From positions 1 through 41,794 of the forward strand of contig CACNRI010000006.1 in the NCBI GenBank assembly GCA_902622845.1: a stretch of DNA of 41,794 bases, read 5' to 3'. The DNA is from an uncultured SAR86 cluster bacterium (GTDB lineage: Bacteria; Pseudomonadota; Gammaproteobacteria; Magnimaribacterales; D2472). The notes beneath the pieces are model-generated. The model was not told the origin of the DNA. It searched no databases and saw only the letters and a program-made list of their open reading frames with translations. Below are positions 8,487 through 19,032 of this stretch, one piece after another. Position 1 is the stretch's first letter, and every line of letters starts with the position of its first letter. The translations under genes and the position numbers were made by a program.

Positions 8487-9119
8487 ATGGTTACAGTTAG
8501 AAGCGACGAAGAGAGAGTTCTGTCAATTATAAATTTCTTTAAAGATTATAAGTTTTATATTCTCTCAGTTGTTTTGGTTATAACAATTTCAGTTGGCGGA
8601 TATTTCTTTTCAGAAAGGGTTAAGTCAAATCAGATTCTGGCTGCAAAAGAGTTATATGAAGATTGGCAAGTAACATCAGTCCAAGAAGATAGAGAACAAC
8701 TTTTTCAAAACTTAACTGAAAATTATTCTGATACAGGATACTCACATTTAGCTCTCTTAAAAAGAGGATCTGATCTTGCAAAAGAAAATAATCTCGCGGA
8801 GAGCATAGATGTTTTTTATCAACTAAAAGAAAACAGCGATGGTTTTTTTGGTAACAGTCTTATGAATGGCATAGCAAGAACTAATATTGCACGAATTTCA
8901 ATTGCTCTAGGAAACTTTGAAGACGCTCTTAAAGTTCTTGAAAAATATTCAAATGACGAAGATGCATATACTCATGAGCTAAAAGGTGACGCTCTCAGTG
9001 GCATTGGCAATGATGACTTAGCTCTTCAGCAGTACCAAAGCGCTTTTGAAAAATATACAGACAATGGATTAAGAAATCTTGTGCAATTAAAAATAAATAA
9101 CTTGAATACAAATGAATAA
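8487..9119 (+). CDS. yfgM: YfgM-like membrane-anchored TPR protein
   Basis: The 210-residue protein has a short cytoplasmic start, one membrane helix near residues 24-40 (FYILSVVLVITISVGGYFF) and a periplasmic helical region that looks like TPR repeats (YSHLALLKRG, SIALGNFEDALKVLEKY, GNDDLALQQYQSA). E. coli YfgM (206 residues) is a partner of the Sec translocon and the periplasmic chaperone PpiD. Its position between hisS and bamB is the same as in E. coli. The family call is firm; the molecular role here is inferred. Confidence 0.88.
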   Translation: MVTVRSDEERVLSIINFFKDYKFYILSVVLVITISVGGYFFSERVKSNQILAAKELYEDWQVTSVQEDREQLFQNLTENYSDTGYSHLALLKRGSDLAKENNLAESIDVFYQLKENSDGFFGNSLMNGIARTNIARISIALGNFEDALKVLEKYSNDEDAYTHELKGDALSGIGNDDLALQQYQSAFEKYTDNGLRNLVQLKINNLNTNE

Positions 9120-10251
9120 AATATTCTCACTAATCTTGATATTATCAATAAGTTCATGCTCCTCCATTGCCTTTTGGCAATCAGATGAAGTTGATCCTGA
9201 TGAACCGAGAGAGCTTATAGATTTTAATGAAAGATTTGAGTTTACTGAAAATTGGGATATTAAATTCAAAGGAGAAAATACATTAAATAACTTTATACCT
9301 GCTTTTTCTGGGACTAGTTTGTTTTTTGTCGATCAGGAGGGCAATGTTTTCAATATGGATATAAAATCCGGAGAAGTTCTTTGGAAAACTGAACTTGAAA
9401 CAATAATTAGTGCAGGAATTGTTGCAGGATTTGGTAAATTATTTTTATCTGATGATCAAGGTAACTTAATTTCCCTAGATCAAGAAGATGGCTCCATTCT
9501 TTGGAAATCTTTTGCAGGTGGGGAAGTGCTAGCTAATGTTGATGTTGATGCTGGCCTAGTTATTGTGAAGACTGGGAGTGGCTTTTTAAATGCTTTCAAT
9601 ATTGAGACAGGTTTTGAAGAGTGGTCATATAGATCAGTGGCACCTAATCTAACAGTCAGAGGTAGCAGCTCTCCAGTAATAAATGATGGCGTTGTTTATG
9701 CAACCTTTGATAATGGAAGAATCGGAGCATTTAATATTAAAACTGGCTTACCTATATGGGATGGAGCAATATCTTTTACAGAAGGAGTTTCTGAGCTAGA
9801 TAACTTAATAGATGCGGACTCATCTCCAGTTCTGGAAGGTAACAGGATTTATACCGTTAATTTCCAGGGAAACCTATCAGTCTTTGATGCTGCACAAAGA
9901 AGAACGGTTTGGGAATCTGAAGAGTCATCATTTTATGAGCCATTTATTCTTAGAGGAGTTGTAGGAATAATTTCTGCTGACTCAAAAATATCTACATATT
10001 CATCAAGAACTTTCGAGGACTCATGGAAGCTGGAAGAATATGCTTTGAGGGAGCTCTCAAATCCTGCAACATTTAAAGGATATATTTTAGTGGGAGATCT
10101 TGAGGGTTACATCCATGCCATAGACCCACTTACTGGAATTACTGTGGCAAGGAAGAAAATATCTCGAAACAAAATTACTACTTTAATTAGTCGCTCAGAT
10201 TCTTTTTATGCAATTGATGAAAAGATGAAACTCTTTAGTCTAAGTTTTTAG
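9112..10251 (+). CDS. bamB: Outer membrane assembly lipoprotein BamB
   Basis: BamB is the beta-propeller lipoprotein of the BAM complex that binds BamA and helps insert outer-membrane proteins. A lipoprotein signal peptide (IFSLILILSISSCSS) has a lipobox ending at Cys16. PQQ-like propeller blades recur as DQEGNVFNMDIKSGEVLWKTE, DDQGNLISLDQEDGSILWKS and DNGRIGAFNIKTGLPIWDG. The 379 residues match the family (E. coli 392). It overlaps the end of yfgM by 8 bases. With bamC, two BAM accessory lipoproteins are encoded in this window. Confidence 0.95.
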   Translation: MNKIFSLILILSISSCSSIAFWQSDEVDPDEPRELIDFNERFEFTENWDIKFKGENTLNNFIPAFSGTSLFFVDQEGNVFNMDIKSGEVLWKTELETIISAGIVAGFGKLFLSDDQGNLISLDQEDGSILWKSFAGGEVLANVDVDAGLVIVKTGSGFLNAFNIETGFEEWSYRSVAPNLTVRGSSSPVINDGVVYATFDNGRIGAFNIKTGLPIWDGAISFTEGVSELDNLIDADSSPVLEGNRIYTVNFQGNLSVFDAAQRRTVWESEESSFYEPFILRGVVGIISADSKISTYSSRTFEDSWKLEEYALRELSNPATFKGYILVGDLEGYIHAIDPLTGITVARKKISRNKITTLISRSDSFYAIDEKMKLFSLSF

Positions 10252-10265
10252 AATGGGTGAAAGTC

Positions 10266-11657
10266 ATGTTAAATACAGTTGCAATTATTGGCAGGCCAAA
10301 CGTTGGCAAATCCACTCTTTTTAATAAACTCACCAAATCTAGAAACGCAATAGTTTCTGACTTCTCTGGATTAACTAAGGATAGAAATTATGGCTTGTTG
10401 TCTATAGGAGATAACAAAACTTTCTTAATTGATACAGGAGGAATTGACTCTAGCAAAAAAGAAAGTATTGAGAATGACATAACTGAACAAGCATGGATAG
10501 CAGTCGATGAGTCATCCTTAGTTTTATTTGTTATCGATGGGTCTGAAGAATTGACTAATCTCGACACAAAAATTTTAGAGAATTTAAGAAAAAGAAATAA
10601 AAAATTTATTGCGATTTTAAATAAAAATGACAAAAAGAACGTTTCAAATGCTTCCTTTGATTTATCTCAAAAAGGAATAAAGGATTCAATATCAATAAGC
10701 GCAGAGCATTCAATTGGATTGGATGAATTAAAGAAGTATTTAAAATCAAACATTGCAGAAAATATTTCTGACACTGAAGAGGGCAATTCACCAAAAATTT
10801 CAATTATTGGTAGACCAAATGCTGGTAAATCAACCTTAATTAACTCTCTATCGTTAAAAGATAGAGTAATCGTCTCTCCTTTAGCTGGGACCACAATTGA
10901 TGCAATCAATGTACCGATTGAATTTGGCAAAAGGAAATATGAGCTATTTGATACAGCTGGAATTAGAAAAGGATATAAAACAAAAACTAATATTGAATAT
11001 TTCTCTTATGTGAGAGCCATGCATGCTGCATCTGAATCAGATATAACTATTCTTTTGATAGACGCTGACTCTGGTCTTGTTGATCAGGATCTAAAAATTT
11101 TATCTATGATAGAAAAATTTGGTAAACCAATCATACTTGCCATAAATAAGATCGATTTACTGAGTAGAAAAAAAATGAAAGAGTTTTTTGATAATAAGAA
11201 AATGGAGAAGAGGTTTTTTGAAGATTTGAAGCTTATAAAGATTTCAGCATTGAAGGGCAAAGGTTTTAAGAAGCTCTTTAGAGAAATTGATGATACTCTT
11301 CAAAAATCAGTAACAAAATTTACAACCTCAAAACTTAACAGGATCTTAAAACGAGTTATTGAGGAGAGATCGCCTCCCTCAGTGTCTGGGAAATCACTAA
11401 AATTTAGATACATACATTTTGCAGGAATTAACCCAACAACATTGGTGATTCATGCATCGCAGGATAAAAAGTTACCTGCAAACTATAAGAAATATATTTA
11501 TAATTCTTTTAAAAAATATCTTGATCTTAAGAGCATTCAGCTAAAGATAATATTTAGGAAATCTGATAATCCATATAAAGGTAAAAATACTCTTACTGAA
11601 AGGCAAATTAAGAAACGCAAGAGACTATTATCTTTTGTTAAAAAAGCTAAGAAATAA
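10266..11657 (+). CDS. der: Ribosome-assembly GTPase Der (EngA)
   Basis: Der is a double-GTPase needed for maturation of the 50S subunit. Both P-loops are visible: GRPNVGKST at the N-terminus and GRPNAGKST in the second domain near residue 180. DTGG and DTAG switch motifs and NKND and NKID specificity motifs are present, then a KH-like C-terminal domain rich in lysine. I choose the ATG at 10266 (MLNTVAIIGRPN, 463 residues) because the G1 strand then starts as in other Der proteins and GGTGA lies 5 bases upstream; a GTG at 10257 would add three residues. Confidence 0.96.
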   Translation: MLNTVAIIGRPNVGKSTLFNKLTKSRNAIVSDFSGLTKDRNYGLLSIGDNKTFLIDTGGIDSSKKESIENDITEQAWIAVDESSLVLFVIDGSEELTNLDTKILENLRKRNKKFIAILNKNDKKNVSNASFDLSQKGIKDSISISAEHSIGLDELKKYLKSNIAENISDTEEGNSPKISIIGRPNAGKSTLINSLSLKDRVIVSPLAGTTIDAINVPIEFGKRKYELFDTAGIRKGYKTKTNIEYFSYVRAMHAASESDITILLIDADSGLVDQDLKILSMIEKFGKPIILAINKIDLLSRKKMKEFFDNKKMEKRFFEDLKLIKISALKGKGFKKLFREIDDTLQKSVTKFTTSKLNRILKRVIEERSPPSVSGKSLKFRYIHFAGINPTTLVIHASQDKKLPANYKKYIYNSFKKYLDLKSIQLKIIFRKSDNPYKGKNTLTERQIKKRKRLLSFVKKAKK

Positions 11658-11681
11658 AGTATTAATTTATACTCTTTTACG

Positions 11682-11687
11682 TATAAT
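11682..11687 (+). promoter_or_regulatory. Possible -10 element for the sdh-suc cluster
   Basis: A perfect TATAAT lies in the 72-base gap between der and sdhC, the last gap of that size before the long TCA block. No good -35 is visible at the right distance, so the site is suggested mainly by the hexamer and its position. The predicted leader is about 36 bases. Confidence 0.35.
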
Positions 11688-11729
11688 TAACGCATAAAAG
11701 GAAAGTATTAGTAAACATTTGTCCACTCT

Positions 11730-12116
11730 ATGAATACAGACCATCGCCCGGTTTATATAGATCTTCGTAAGATTAATCTCCCTGTCTCTGCCCTAATCTC
11801 TATTACGCACAGATTATCTGGGATGTATGTTTTTTTTATCACTTTGCCACTCATGCTTGCTTTAATATATTTTTCCACTGAAAGCGAAAATTCATTTAAT
11901 GACTTGTCATTATTTTTGAAGAATTATAAATTTATTTTAGGTCTAATTGTTTTAAGTTTTTGTATTCTCTGGTATCACATTCTTTCGGGAGTGAGACACT
12001 TAATAATGGACGCCCACATAGGAGAATCACTTCTTGCTTCAAAGTATTCTGCAATATTTACAATTTCCCTATGGATTATTACTAGTTGTTTCGTATTTTG
12101 GAGAATCTTTTCATGA
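11730..12116 (+). CDS. sdhC: Succinate dehydrogenase cytochrome b556 subunit SdhC
   Basis: SdhC is a membrane anchor of complex II that binds heme b and ubiquinone with SdhD. The 128-residue protein opens RPVYIDLRKINLPVSALISITHRLSGMYVF, containing the conserved S...HR.SG quinone-site pattern. It has three membrane helices, and the heme histidine is in the WYHILSGVRHLIMD segment. No clear Shine-Dalgarno sequence precedes the ATG. The stop overlaps the sdhD start (ATGA). Confidence 0.95.
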   Translation: MNTDHRPVYIDLRKINLPVSALISITHRLSGMYVFFITLPLMLALIYFSTESENSFNDLSLFLKNYKFILGLIVLSFCILWYHILSGVRHLIMDAHIGESLLASKYSAIFTISLWIITSCFVFWRIFS

Positions 12117-12478
12117 AGGGGTCAACAATTTGGTATCTTCAAAGGACCAGTGCATTAATTAATTTAATTTACACTGTTTATGTTTTTTACTTTATTTGCT
12201 CCACAGAATTAACTTTTGAGGCTTGGAGTAATTTCTTTTATTCCTCCATTATGATTTTTTTTACATTGTGCTTTTTTGCATCAGTTATTATTCACTCATT
12301 TATCGGCTTATGGACTATTGGGACTGACTACCTCACAAGAAGAACAATTGGATTCTTGAGCTACAGACTCTCTAAATATGCTGATACTTTTAGATCCATT
12401 TATACTGTTGTTTTTTCTATATTTGGACTTAGTTATTTAATAGTATCCTTAACAATTATTTTTAATAATTTTTCATGA
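12113..12478 (+). CDS. sdhD: Succinate dehydrogenase membrane anchor SdhD
   Basis: SdhD is the second membrane anchor of complex II. Started at the ATG at 12113 it has 121 residues (E. coli 115) and three membrane helices. The segment [18 protein letters not shown] aligns with E. coli HAWIGMWQVLTDYVKP, with the heme histidine and the Asp-Tyr pair at the quinone site. The upstream in-frame ATG at 12086 lies inside sdhC and is rejected in favour of the ATGA overlap. Confidence 0.93.
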   Translation: MKGSTIWYLQRTSALINLIYTVYVFYFICSTELTFEAWSNFFYSSIMIFFTLCFFASVIIHSFIGLWTIGTDYLTRRTIGFLSYRLSKYADTFRSIYTVVFSIFGLSYLIVSLTIIFNNFS

Positions 12479-14265
12479 ATAAAGTAATTAATATCTCAAA
12501 TAAAAGTAACATCAAAGAATTCGATGCACTTATTGTTGGTGGAGGCGGATCAGGGATGAGAACCTCCCTTGAACTAGCCAAATCAGGCCTGAATACAGCT
12601 GTTATTTCTAAAGTTTTTCCTACTAGGTCTCATACCGTTTCGGCTCAAGGAGGAATTACATGTGCAATCCAAAGTGCAGATCCAAATGATGATTGGAGAT
12701 GGCATATGTATGATACTGTCAAAGGTTCTGACTATATTGGTGATCAAGATGCTATTGAGTACATGTGCTCAGAGGGACCAAAAGCTGTTTATGAATTAGA
12801 ACACATGGGTCTACCGTTTTCTCGTTTTGAAAATGGAAGAATTTACCAAAGACCATTTGGAGGTCAATCTAAAGATTTTGGAAAAGGTGGACAGGCAGCC
12901 AGAACTTGCGCAGCTGCAGATAGAACAGGTCACGCACTTCTTCATACTCTCTACCAAAATAATGTTAAAGAGGGAACGAACTTTCTAAATGAATGGTTTG
13001 CTGTTGATCTTGTGAAAAACTCAAAGAATGAGATTACTGGAGTTATAGCTTTTTCTATTGAATCGGGTGAAGTCTGTTACCTTAAAGCTCAGGCAACTGT
13101 TTTAGCAACTGGAGGAGCTGGAAGAATATATGCATCAACAACAAATGCTTTGATTAATACCGGAGATGGTCTTGGAATGACTTTAAGAGCTGGTTTTTCT
13201 GCACAAGATATGGAAATGTGGCAATTTCATCCAACTGGTATTTATGGTGCAGGGTCTCTTGTGACTGAGGGTTGCAGAGGTGAAGGTGGATATTTAATTA
13301 ACTCAGATGGTGAGAGATTTATGGAAAGATATGCTCCAAATGCTAAGGACCTTGCTGGAAGAGATGTTGTTGCTAGATCAATGGTTATGGAAATACTTGA
13401 AGGTAGAGGGTGTGGTCCTGAAAAAGATCACGTTTTCTTGAAACTCGATCATCTAGGTGCAGATGTCCTTAATTCAAAATTACCAGGCATATGCGAGCTC
13501 TCAAAAACTTTTGCTCACGTTGATCCTATCAAGGAACCAATTCCAGTTGTTCCTACATGTCATTACATGATGGGAGGAACTCCAACAAATATTCATGGCC
13601 AAGCATTTAGTAGGAATGACGGAAATGACTTGATGGTTTCAGGGCTTTTTTCTGTTGGGGAAGCTGCATGTGTATCTGTTCATGGTGCCAACAGATTGGG
13701 TGGAAACTCTCTATTAGATTTAGTTGTTTTCGGAAGAGCTGCAGGCAAACATATAAATGAAGAGCTTAAATCTGGTGGTGGAGTAGATAATGCTTCGAGT
13801 GAAGATATTGAATTGGCTATGAGCAGACTGAACTCTTTAAATGAATCTGAATCTGGATACGAGGTTGCCGATGTTAAAAAACAACTTCAAACTTGTATGC
13901 AGAACTACTTTGGTGTTTTTAGGCGTGGAGAGTTTATGGAGAAAGGAGTCAAAGAACTTGAAGAAATAAGAGAGAAATCTGAAAATCTTTACCTAAAGGA
14001 TAAAAGTATTGCTTTCAACACTAATAGAGTTGAAGCACTCGAGTTACAGAATCTATTAGAGGTTGCAGAGGCTACAGCTATTTCTGCAATGATGAGAGAC
14101 GAAAGTAGAGGTGCTCATGCTAGAGATGATTTTCCTGAAAGAGATGATGAGAATTGGTTATGTCATTCTTTATATGATCCAGTTGAAAAAAAATTGGGTA
14201 AAAGAGACGTTAATTTTGTTCCAAAAGAAGTAGAAGCATTTCCACCTAAGATGAGGTCTTATTAA
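12475..14265 (+). CDS. sdhA: Succinate dehydrogenase flavoprotein subunit SdhA
   Basis: SdhA oxidises succinate to fumarate and passes electrons to SdhB. The 596-residue protein has the FAD-binding GGGGSG motif near residue 22, the FAD-linked histidine in [10 protein letters not shown] (His53), the substrate loop HPTGIYGAG and the catalytic arginine region in [22 protein letters not shown]. Length and motifs match the aerobic enzyme (E. coli 588). It starts in an ATGA overlap with sdhD. Confidence 0.98.
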   Translation: MNKVINISNKSNIKEFDALIVGGGGSGMRTSLELAKSGLNTAVISKVFPTRSHTVSAQGGITCAIQSADPNDDWRWHMYDTVKGSDYIGDQDAIEYMCSEGPKAVYELEHMGLPFSRFENGRIYQRPFGGQSKDFGKGGQAARTCAAADRTGHALLHTLYQNNVKEGTNFLNEWFAVDLVKNSKNEITGVIAFSIESGEVCYLKAQATVLATGGAGRIYASTTNALINTGDGLGMTLRAGFSAQDMEMWQFHPTGIYGAGSLVTEGCRGEGGYLINSDGERFMERYAPNAKDLAGRDVVARSMVMEILEGRGCGPEKDHVFLKLDHLGADVLNSKLPGICELSKTFAHVDPIKEPIPVVPTCHYMMGGTPTNIHGQAFSRNDGNDLMVSGLFSVGEAACVSVHGANRLGGNSLLDLVVFGRAAGKHINEELKSGGGVDNASSEDIELAMSRLNSLNESESGYEVADVKKQLQTCMQNYFGVFRRGEFMEKGVKELEEIREKSENLYLKDKSIAFNTNRVEALELQNLLEVAEATAISAMMRDESRGAHARDDFPERDDENWLCHSLYDPVEKKLGKRDVNFVPKEVEAFPPKMRSY

Positions 14266-14266
14266 A

Positions 14267-15004
14267 ATGGAGCTTAGCGTAAGTCTATACAGATATAATC
14301 CTGAGCAGGATAAGTTTCCTTATATGAAGAACTATAAGGTTAAAAAGCCTGAAAAAGATATTATGGTCTTAGATCTTCTTAATATGCTTAAGGAGGATGA
14401 CGCAACTATTTCTTACAGGAGATCATGCCGAGAAGGTGTGTGTGGATCTGATGGCATGAATATTAATGGTAAAAATGGGTTGGCATGTATTACTCCATTG
14501 TCTGAAGTCTTAAAAGGAAATAAGCTTGAGTTAAGACCATTGCCTGGTCTTCCCGTCATAAGAGATCTTATAGTAGATATGACTCAATTTTATGAGCAGT
14601 ATGAAAAGATTAAACCGTTTTTGCAGTCTGACACAGAGCCTCCAGAGCAAGAAAGACTTCAATCTCCTCAAGATAGAGATAAATTAGATGGACTATATGA
14701 GTGTATTCTTTGCGCCTGTTGTTCAACAAGTTGTCCATCCTTTTGGTGGAATCCTGATAAGTTTGTTGGACCAGCAGCACTTCTTCAGGCATATAGATTC
14801 CTTGCAGATACAAGAGATACAAAGAAACAAGAGAGATTAGAAGAATTAGGAGACCCTTTTAGTGTTTATAGGTGTCATGGCATCATGAATTGTGTAAGTG
14901 TTTGCCCAAAAGGTTTAAATCCAAATAAAGCAATTGGTGAAATTAAATCGATGCTTTTAACTGGTACTAAAGAGGATAAAATAAAGGTTGTAGGTTTGGA
15001 GTGA
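14267..15004 (+). CDS. sdhB: Succinate dehydrogenase iron-sulfur subunit SdhB
   Basis: SdhB carries electrons from FAD to quinone through three clusters. Ligands for [2Fe-2S] are in SCREGVCGSDGMNINGKNGLAC. Ligands for [4Fe-4S] and [3Fe-4S] are in CILCACCSTSCPSFWW and CHGIMNCVSVCPKGLNP. The length is 245 (E. coli 238). It begins one base after the sdhA stop and is a likely client of the isc operon in the same window. Confidence 0.98.
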   Translation: MELSVSLYRYNPEQDKFPYMKNYKVKKPEKDIMVLDLLNMLKEDDATISYRRSCREGVCGSDGMNINGKNGLACITPLSEVLKGNKLELRPLPGLPVIRDLIVDMTQFYEQYEKIKPFLQSDTEPPEQERLQSPQDRDKLDGLYECILCACCSTSCPSFWWNPDKFVGPAALLQAYRFLADTRDTKKQERLEELGDPFSVYRCHGIMNCVSVCPKGLNPNKAIGEIKSMLLTGTKEDKIKVVGLE

Positions 15005-15008
15005 GCTG

Positions 15009-17831
15009 ATGAAAAAGACAATGTCAGATTATATGAGTGATTCTCATACATCTGGCGGACACCTCTCATATTTAGAGGATCTATATGAGAGTTATTTACA
15101 AGATCCCAATTCTATTTCAGAGGAGTGGAAATCTTACTTCAATGACTTACCCTTTCAAAATGGATCCAAAAAAGATAGTTCTCATCTTGATGTAATCAAA
15201 CACTTTCAAAATACTCCAAGAAGATCAGCAACAAAATTCAAAGCTTCTTCACAAAATAAAAATCCACTCGAAGCAAAGGTTCAAACTTTAATAAAAGCTT
15301 ACAGAGACTATGGACATACTGCTGCAGATTTAGATCCTCTTGGAATTGCTGAAAAAGTTATCCATTCAGATTTACACAAAACAGAAGGCTTATTTAATGG
15401 AGATGAACTTTCAAGCACGATTGATTGTAATTTCCCAATTGGAAGTAATGCTGAATACGAAGTAAATAATTTAATAGATGAACTAAAAGAAACTTATTGT
15501 AAAAATATTGGTATTGAATTTCAGCATATATCAAACAAAAGAGAAAGAAGTTGGATTATTGAAAAGTTTGAAAACTCAAATCATAAAGTCTCAGATGTAG
15601 AAAGAAAAAAAGAGATACTAAAAAGATTAATTTCTGCAAGAGGCTTGGCTCAATTTCTTTCTTCTAAATATCCAGGTATGAAAAGATTTGGTATTGATGG
15701 ATGTGAATCGCTTATTCCACTTGTAGATACGCTCATTAAGACGACGTCAAAAAATGGTGCTGAACAAATTTGTTTTGGAATGGCTCATAGAGGCAGGCTA
15801 AATTTATTGGTTAATGTTTTAGGAAAAGTTTCAAAAGAGCTTTTTGAAGCTTTTGAAGAAGATTTTGATCTTAAAGGGACAAGTACAGGAGATGTAAAAT
15901 ATCATTTGGGATACTCTTCAAATATCAGAACTGATCACGGAGATGTGCACGTATCCTTAACGAATAATCCTTCACATTTGGAAATTGTAAATCCGGTTGT
16001 TGTCGGATCAGTTAGAGCTCGTCAAGATAGGTTAGGAGACACATTTAGAAATAGGGTTGTTCCAATTCTTATTCATGGTGATGCAGCATTTTCTGGCCAA
16101 GGAGTTGTGATGGAGACGCTACAAATGTCACAAACCAGAGCATATGGAGTAGGAGGCACTATCCATGTAGTTATTAATAATCAAATAGGATTTACAACAA
16201 GTCACACAAGAGACGCTAGGTCAACAAGATACTCAACCGATATTAGTAAATTTATCGAGGCTCCAATCATTCACGTAAATGCCGATGATCCTGAAGCAGT
16301 TGTCTATGTCTCAGAATTGGCATGTGAATATAGAGAGAACTTCAAGAAAGATATTGTTATTGACTTAGTTTGTTATAGAAGGAGTGGCCATAATGAAGCT
16401 GATGATCCTTCATCAACTCAACCCTTGATGTATAAAGCAATAAGAAGTCATAAAACCGTTTTAGATATGTATGAAAAACTTTTAACTGCTGATTCACAAA
16501 TATCCGATGAAGAAATAAAAGATTTTAAAAAATCATACAGAAAACAAATTGAAAATGGTGAATCTGTAACTCCTAACTTAGCTCCAAGATCAAATGATGA
16601 TCAGTGGTTTGATTGGGAGCCATTCATGAATAGGAAATGGTATGAGCAAGTAACTACTTCTGTTCCTCAAAAAGAAATTGAAGAAAATGCCTTATCAATC
16701 GTTAAGACTCCTGCAGATTTTTCACTTCAGAAAAAAGTACAAAAGATTTTTGATGAAAGAGTAAAAATGTCGCAGGGAGATATAAAGCTAAACTGGGGAT
16801 TTGCCGAAATGATGGCATACTCAAGCCTGCTTAAGGAAGGTTATCCCATAAGATTCACCGGTCAGGATGTAAGAAGGGGAACATTTGATCATCGTCATGC
16901 TGTTATCTTTGATCAAGAAAATGGAGAAGGATTTCTATCATTAGATTCAATTGCAAAGGAAGGAAAAACATTAGTTGATATTTATGATTCATTATTATCT
17001 GAGGAAGCTGTTCTTGGTTTCGAGTACGGTTACTCGGCAACTTGGCCAAGTGGACTTGTTATTTGGGAAGCTCAGTTTGGTGATTTTGCAAATGGAGCTC
17101 AGGTTGTAATTGATCAATTTATAGTTAGTGCTGAACATAAATGGGAAAGGCTTTCTGGACTAGTTATGCTCCTTCCGCATGGATTTGAAGGAATGGGACC
17201 TGAGCACAGTAGCGCAAGATTAGAGAGATTTTTACAGCTGTGTGCCGCAAATAACATACAAGTTTGTATGCCAAGCTCCCCATCCCAAATTTTCCATCTT
17301 CTTAGAAGGCAGGCAATAAGGAAAATGCGAAGACCTCTTATCGTTATTACTCCAAAGAGTCTTTTAAGATTACCCGAGGCAGCAAGTGATTTATCTGAAC
17401 TCACAAATGGGAGTTTTAATTGCATCATTGGAGATGATCTTCCAACGGAAAAAATTAAAAGAGTAGTGCTTTGCAGTGGAAAAGTTTATTACGATCTTAA
17501 GAAGGCTAGAGATGAAAAAGGTATTTCAGATATCGCATTACTTAGACTTGAACAACTTTATCCTTTCCCATATTTTGAAGTTGAAGAAATGCTTAAGGAT
17601 TATTCACATGTTGAGGAGTTTATTTGGGCTCAAGAAGAACCAAGAAATCAAGGAGCATGGTTTAGTCATCGTCATAGATTAGAAAGGGTTTTAAATAAGC
17701 TCAATATAGAGAATTCGTTTAAACCTATTTCAAGGCCTCCTGCTGCTGCACCAGCAGTTGGGTTAATGAAATTACATCTTCAACAACAACAAGAATTAGT
17801 TGATAATGTACTTAAAAGAGATAACAAATGA
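15009..17831 (+). CDS. sucA: 2-oxoglutarate dehydrogenase E1 component
   Basis: SucA is the thiamine-diphosphate decarboxylase of the 2-oxoglutarate dehydrogenase complex. The 940-residue protein starts with the E1o tail ([20 protein letters not shown]) that binds SucB, then [11 protein letters not shown], the ThDP motif region [16 protein letters not shown] through NNQIGFTTS, and the C-terminal transketolase-like half with [17 protein letters not shown] second ATG at 15021 would shorten it by four residues. It lies 4 bases after sdhB in the usual sdhCDAB-sucAB order. Confidence 0.97.
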   Translation: MKKTMSDYMSDSHTSGGHLSYLEDLYESYLQDPNSISEEWKSYFNDLPFQNGSKKDSSHLDVIKHFQNTPRRSATKFKASSQNKNPLEAKVQTLIKAYRDYGHTAADLDPLGIAEKVIHSDLHKTEGLFNGDELSSTIDCNFPIGSNAEYEVNNLIDELKETYCKNIGIEFQHISNKRERSWIIEKFENSNHKVSDVERKKEILKRLISARGLAQFLSSKYPGMKRFGIDGCESLIPLVDTLIKTTSKNGAEQICFGMAHRGRLNLLVNVLGKVSKELFEAFEEDFDLKGTSTGDVKYHLGYSSNIRTDHGDVHVSLTNNPSHLEIVNPVVVGSVRARQDRLGDTFRNRVVPILIHGDAAFSGQGVVMETLQMSQTRAYGVGGTIHVVINNQIGFTTSHTRDARSTRYSTDISKFIEAPIIHVNADDPEAVVYVSELACEYRENFKKDIVIDLVCYRRSGHNEADDPSSTQPLMYKAIRSHKTVLDMYEKLLTADSQISDEEIKDFKKSYRKQIENGESVTPNLAPRSNDDQWFDWEPFMNRKWYEQVTTSVPQKEIEENALSIVKTPADFSLQKKVQKIFDERVKMSQGDIKLNWGFAEMMAYSSLLKEGYPIRFTGQDVRRGTFDHRHAVIFDQENGEGFLSLDSIAKEGKTLVDIYDSLLSEEAVLGFEYGYSATWPSGLVIWEAQFGDFANGAQVVIDQFIVSAEHKWERLSGLVMLLPHGFEGMGPEHSSARLERFLQLCAANNIQVCMPSSPSQIFHLLRRQAIRKMRRPLIVITPKSLLRLPEAASDLSELTNGSFNCIIGDDLPTEKIKRVVLCSGKVYYDLKKARDEKGISDIALLRLEQLYPFPYFEVEEMLKDYSHVEEFIWAQEEPRNQGAWFSHRHRLERVLNKLNIENSFKPISRPPAAAPAVGLMKLHLQQQQELVDNVLKRDNK

Positions 17832-19024
17832 GTGAAGAAATAAAGTCACCAACCTTCCCAGAGTCTGTCGCTGACGGAACAATTGCTAACTGGGTTAAAA
17901 AAGAGGGTGAAGCTGTATCACAAGATGAGGTGATTGCTGAAATAGAAACTGACAAGGTTGTTTTAGAGGTGTTAGCTCCTTCAGATGGAAAAATTTCAAA
18001 AATTCATAAAAATGAAGGAGATACAGTTTTAAGTGCTGAATTAATTGGTGAATTTATTTCAGGTGATAGCGAAGAACTAAAAACTCAAACTGTTGAGGAA
18101 GAAAAACCTAAAGAAATAACCACAGATCTTGAATCCTCACAAGACTTGGTAGATAAAAAATCAGGACCAGCTGCAAAAAGGATAATTGAAGAAAAAGAGC
18201 TAAATCCATCTGAAATACAAGGTAGTGGGAAAGACGGAAGGATCACAAAAGCTGATGTAATTAGCCACGTTGAGAAAGATCCAGTTATTGAAGAATCAGT
18301 CAAGAAAACAAATGTTGACCTTGATAGAGAAACAAAAAGAGTTCCAATGACAAGATTGAGATCAACAATTGCAAAACGTTTAGTTGAGGTTCAGCAAGAA
18401 ACAGCGATGTTAACAACCTTCAATGAGGTTGATATGAAGCCTATAAAAGATATTAGATCAAAGTATGGAGATGATTTTCTAAAAGAGCATGGAGTTAAGC
18501 TTGGCTTTATGGGATTCTTTGTAGCTGCCTCTGTTAATGCCCTTGAAAAGTTTCCTCAAGTTAATGCCAGCATCGACGGAACTGATATTGTTTATCATGG
18601 CTATAAGGATATTGGAGTAGCTGTTTCTACTGATAGAGGGCTTGTAGTTCCTGTAATTAAAGATGCTGATATAAAATCAATTTCAGAAATTGAAAAATCA
18701 ATCTCAGATTATGCTGAGAAGGCCAGAGATGGAAAATTATCAATTGAGGAGATCCAGGGAGGAACTTTTACAGTTTCTAATGGCGGGATCTTTGGATCAT
18801 TATTATCAACACCAATTCTTAATGCGCCACAGACTGCTATTTTGGGCATGCATAAAATTGAAGATAGGCCAGTTGTGGTAGATGGAGAAATTGTTGTTAG
18901 ACCAATGATGTATTTAGCAATGAGCTATGATCATAGAATGCTCGATGGAAAAGAGGCAGTATCATTTCTAGTCTCAATAAAAGAGCAATTAGAGAATCCT
19001 GAAAAACTTTTACTTAACCTATAG
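17828..19024 (+). CDS. sucB: 2-oxoglutarate dehydrogenase E2, dihydrolipoamide succinyltransferase
   Basis: SucB moves the succinyl group from E1 to CoA. Domains in order: one lipoyl domain with the modified lysine in [10 protein letters not shown] (about residue 42), an acidic linker, an E3-binding domain near 115-150 ([32 protein letters not shown]), and the catalytic domain ending in [14 protein letters not shown] with the active-site histidine. The 398 residues match E. coli (405). The start overlaps the sucA stop by 4 bases. Confidence 0.97.
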   Translation: MSEEIKSPTFPESVADGTIANWVKKEGEAVSQDEVIAEIETDKVVLEVLAPSDGKISKIHKNEGDTVLSAELIGEFISGDSEELKTQTVEEEKPKEITTDLESSQDLVDKKSGPAAKRIIEEKELNPSEIQGSGKDGRITKADVISHVEKDPVIEESVKKTNVDLDRETKRVPMTRLRSTIAKRLVEVQQETAMLTTFNEVDMKPIKDIRSKYGDDFLKEHGVKLGFMGFFVAASVNALEKFPQVNASIDGTDIVYHGYKDIGVAVSTDRGLVVPVIKDADIKSISEIEKSISDYAEKARDGKLSIEEIQGGTFTVSNGGIFGSLLSTPILNAPQTAILGMHKIEDRPVVVDGEIVVRPMMYLAMSYDHRMLDGKEAVSFLVSIKEQLENPEKLLLNL

Positions 19025-19032
19025 GTGTAAAT

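Noticed and set aside
11659-11680. AGTAT...ATACT inverted repeat after der considered as a terminator
   Set aside because: The stem is five AT-rich pairs and the following T run is short and interrupted; it overlaps the likely sdh promoter region.
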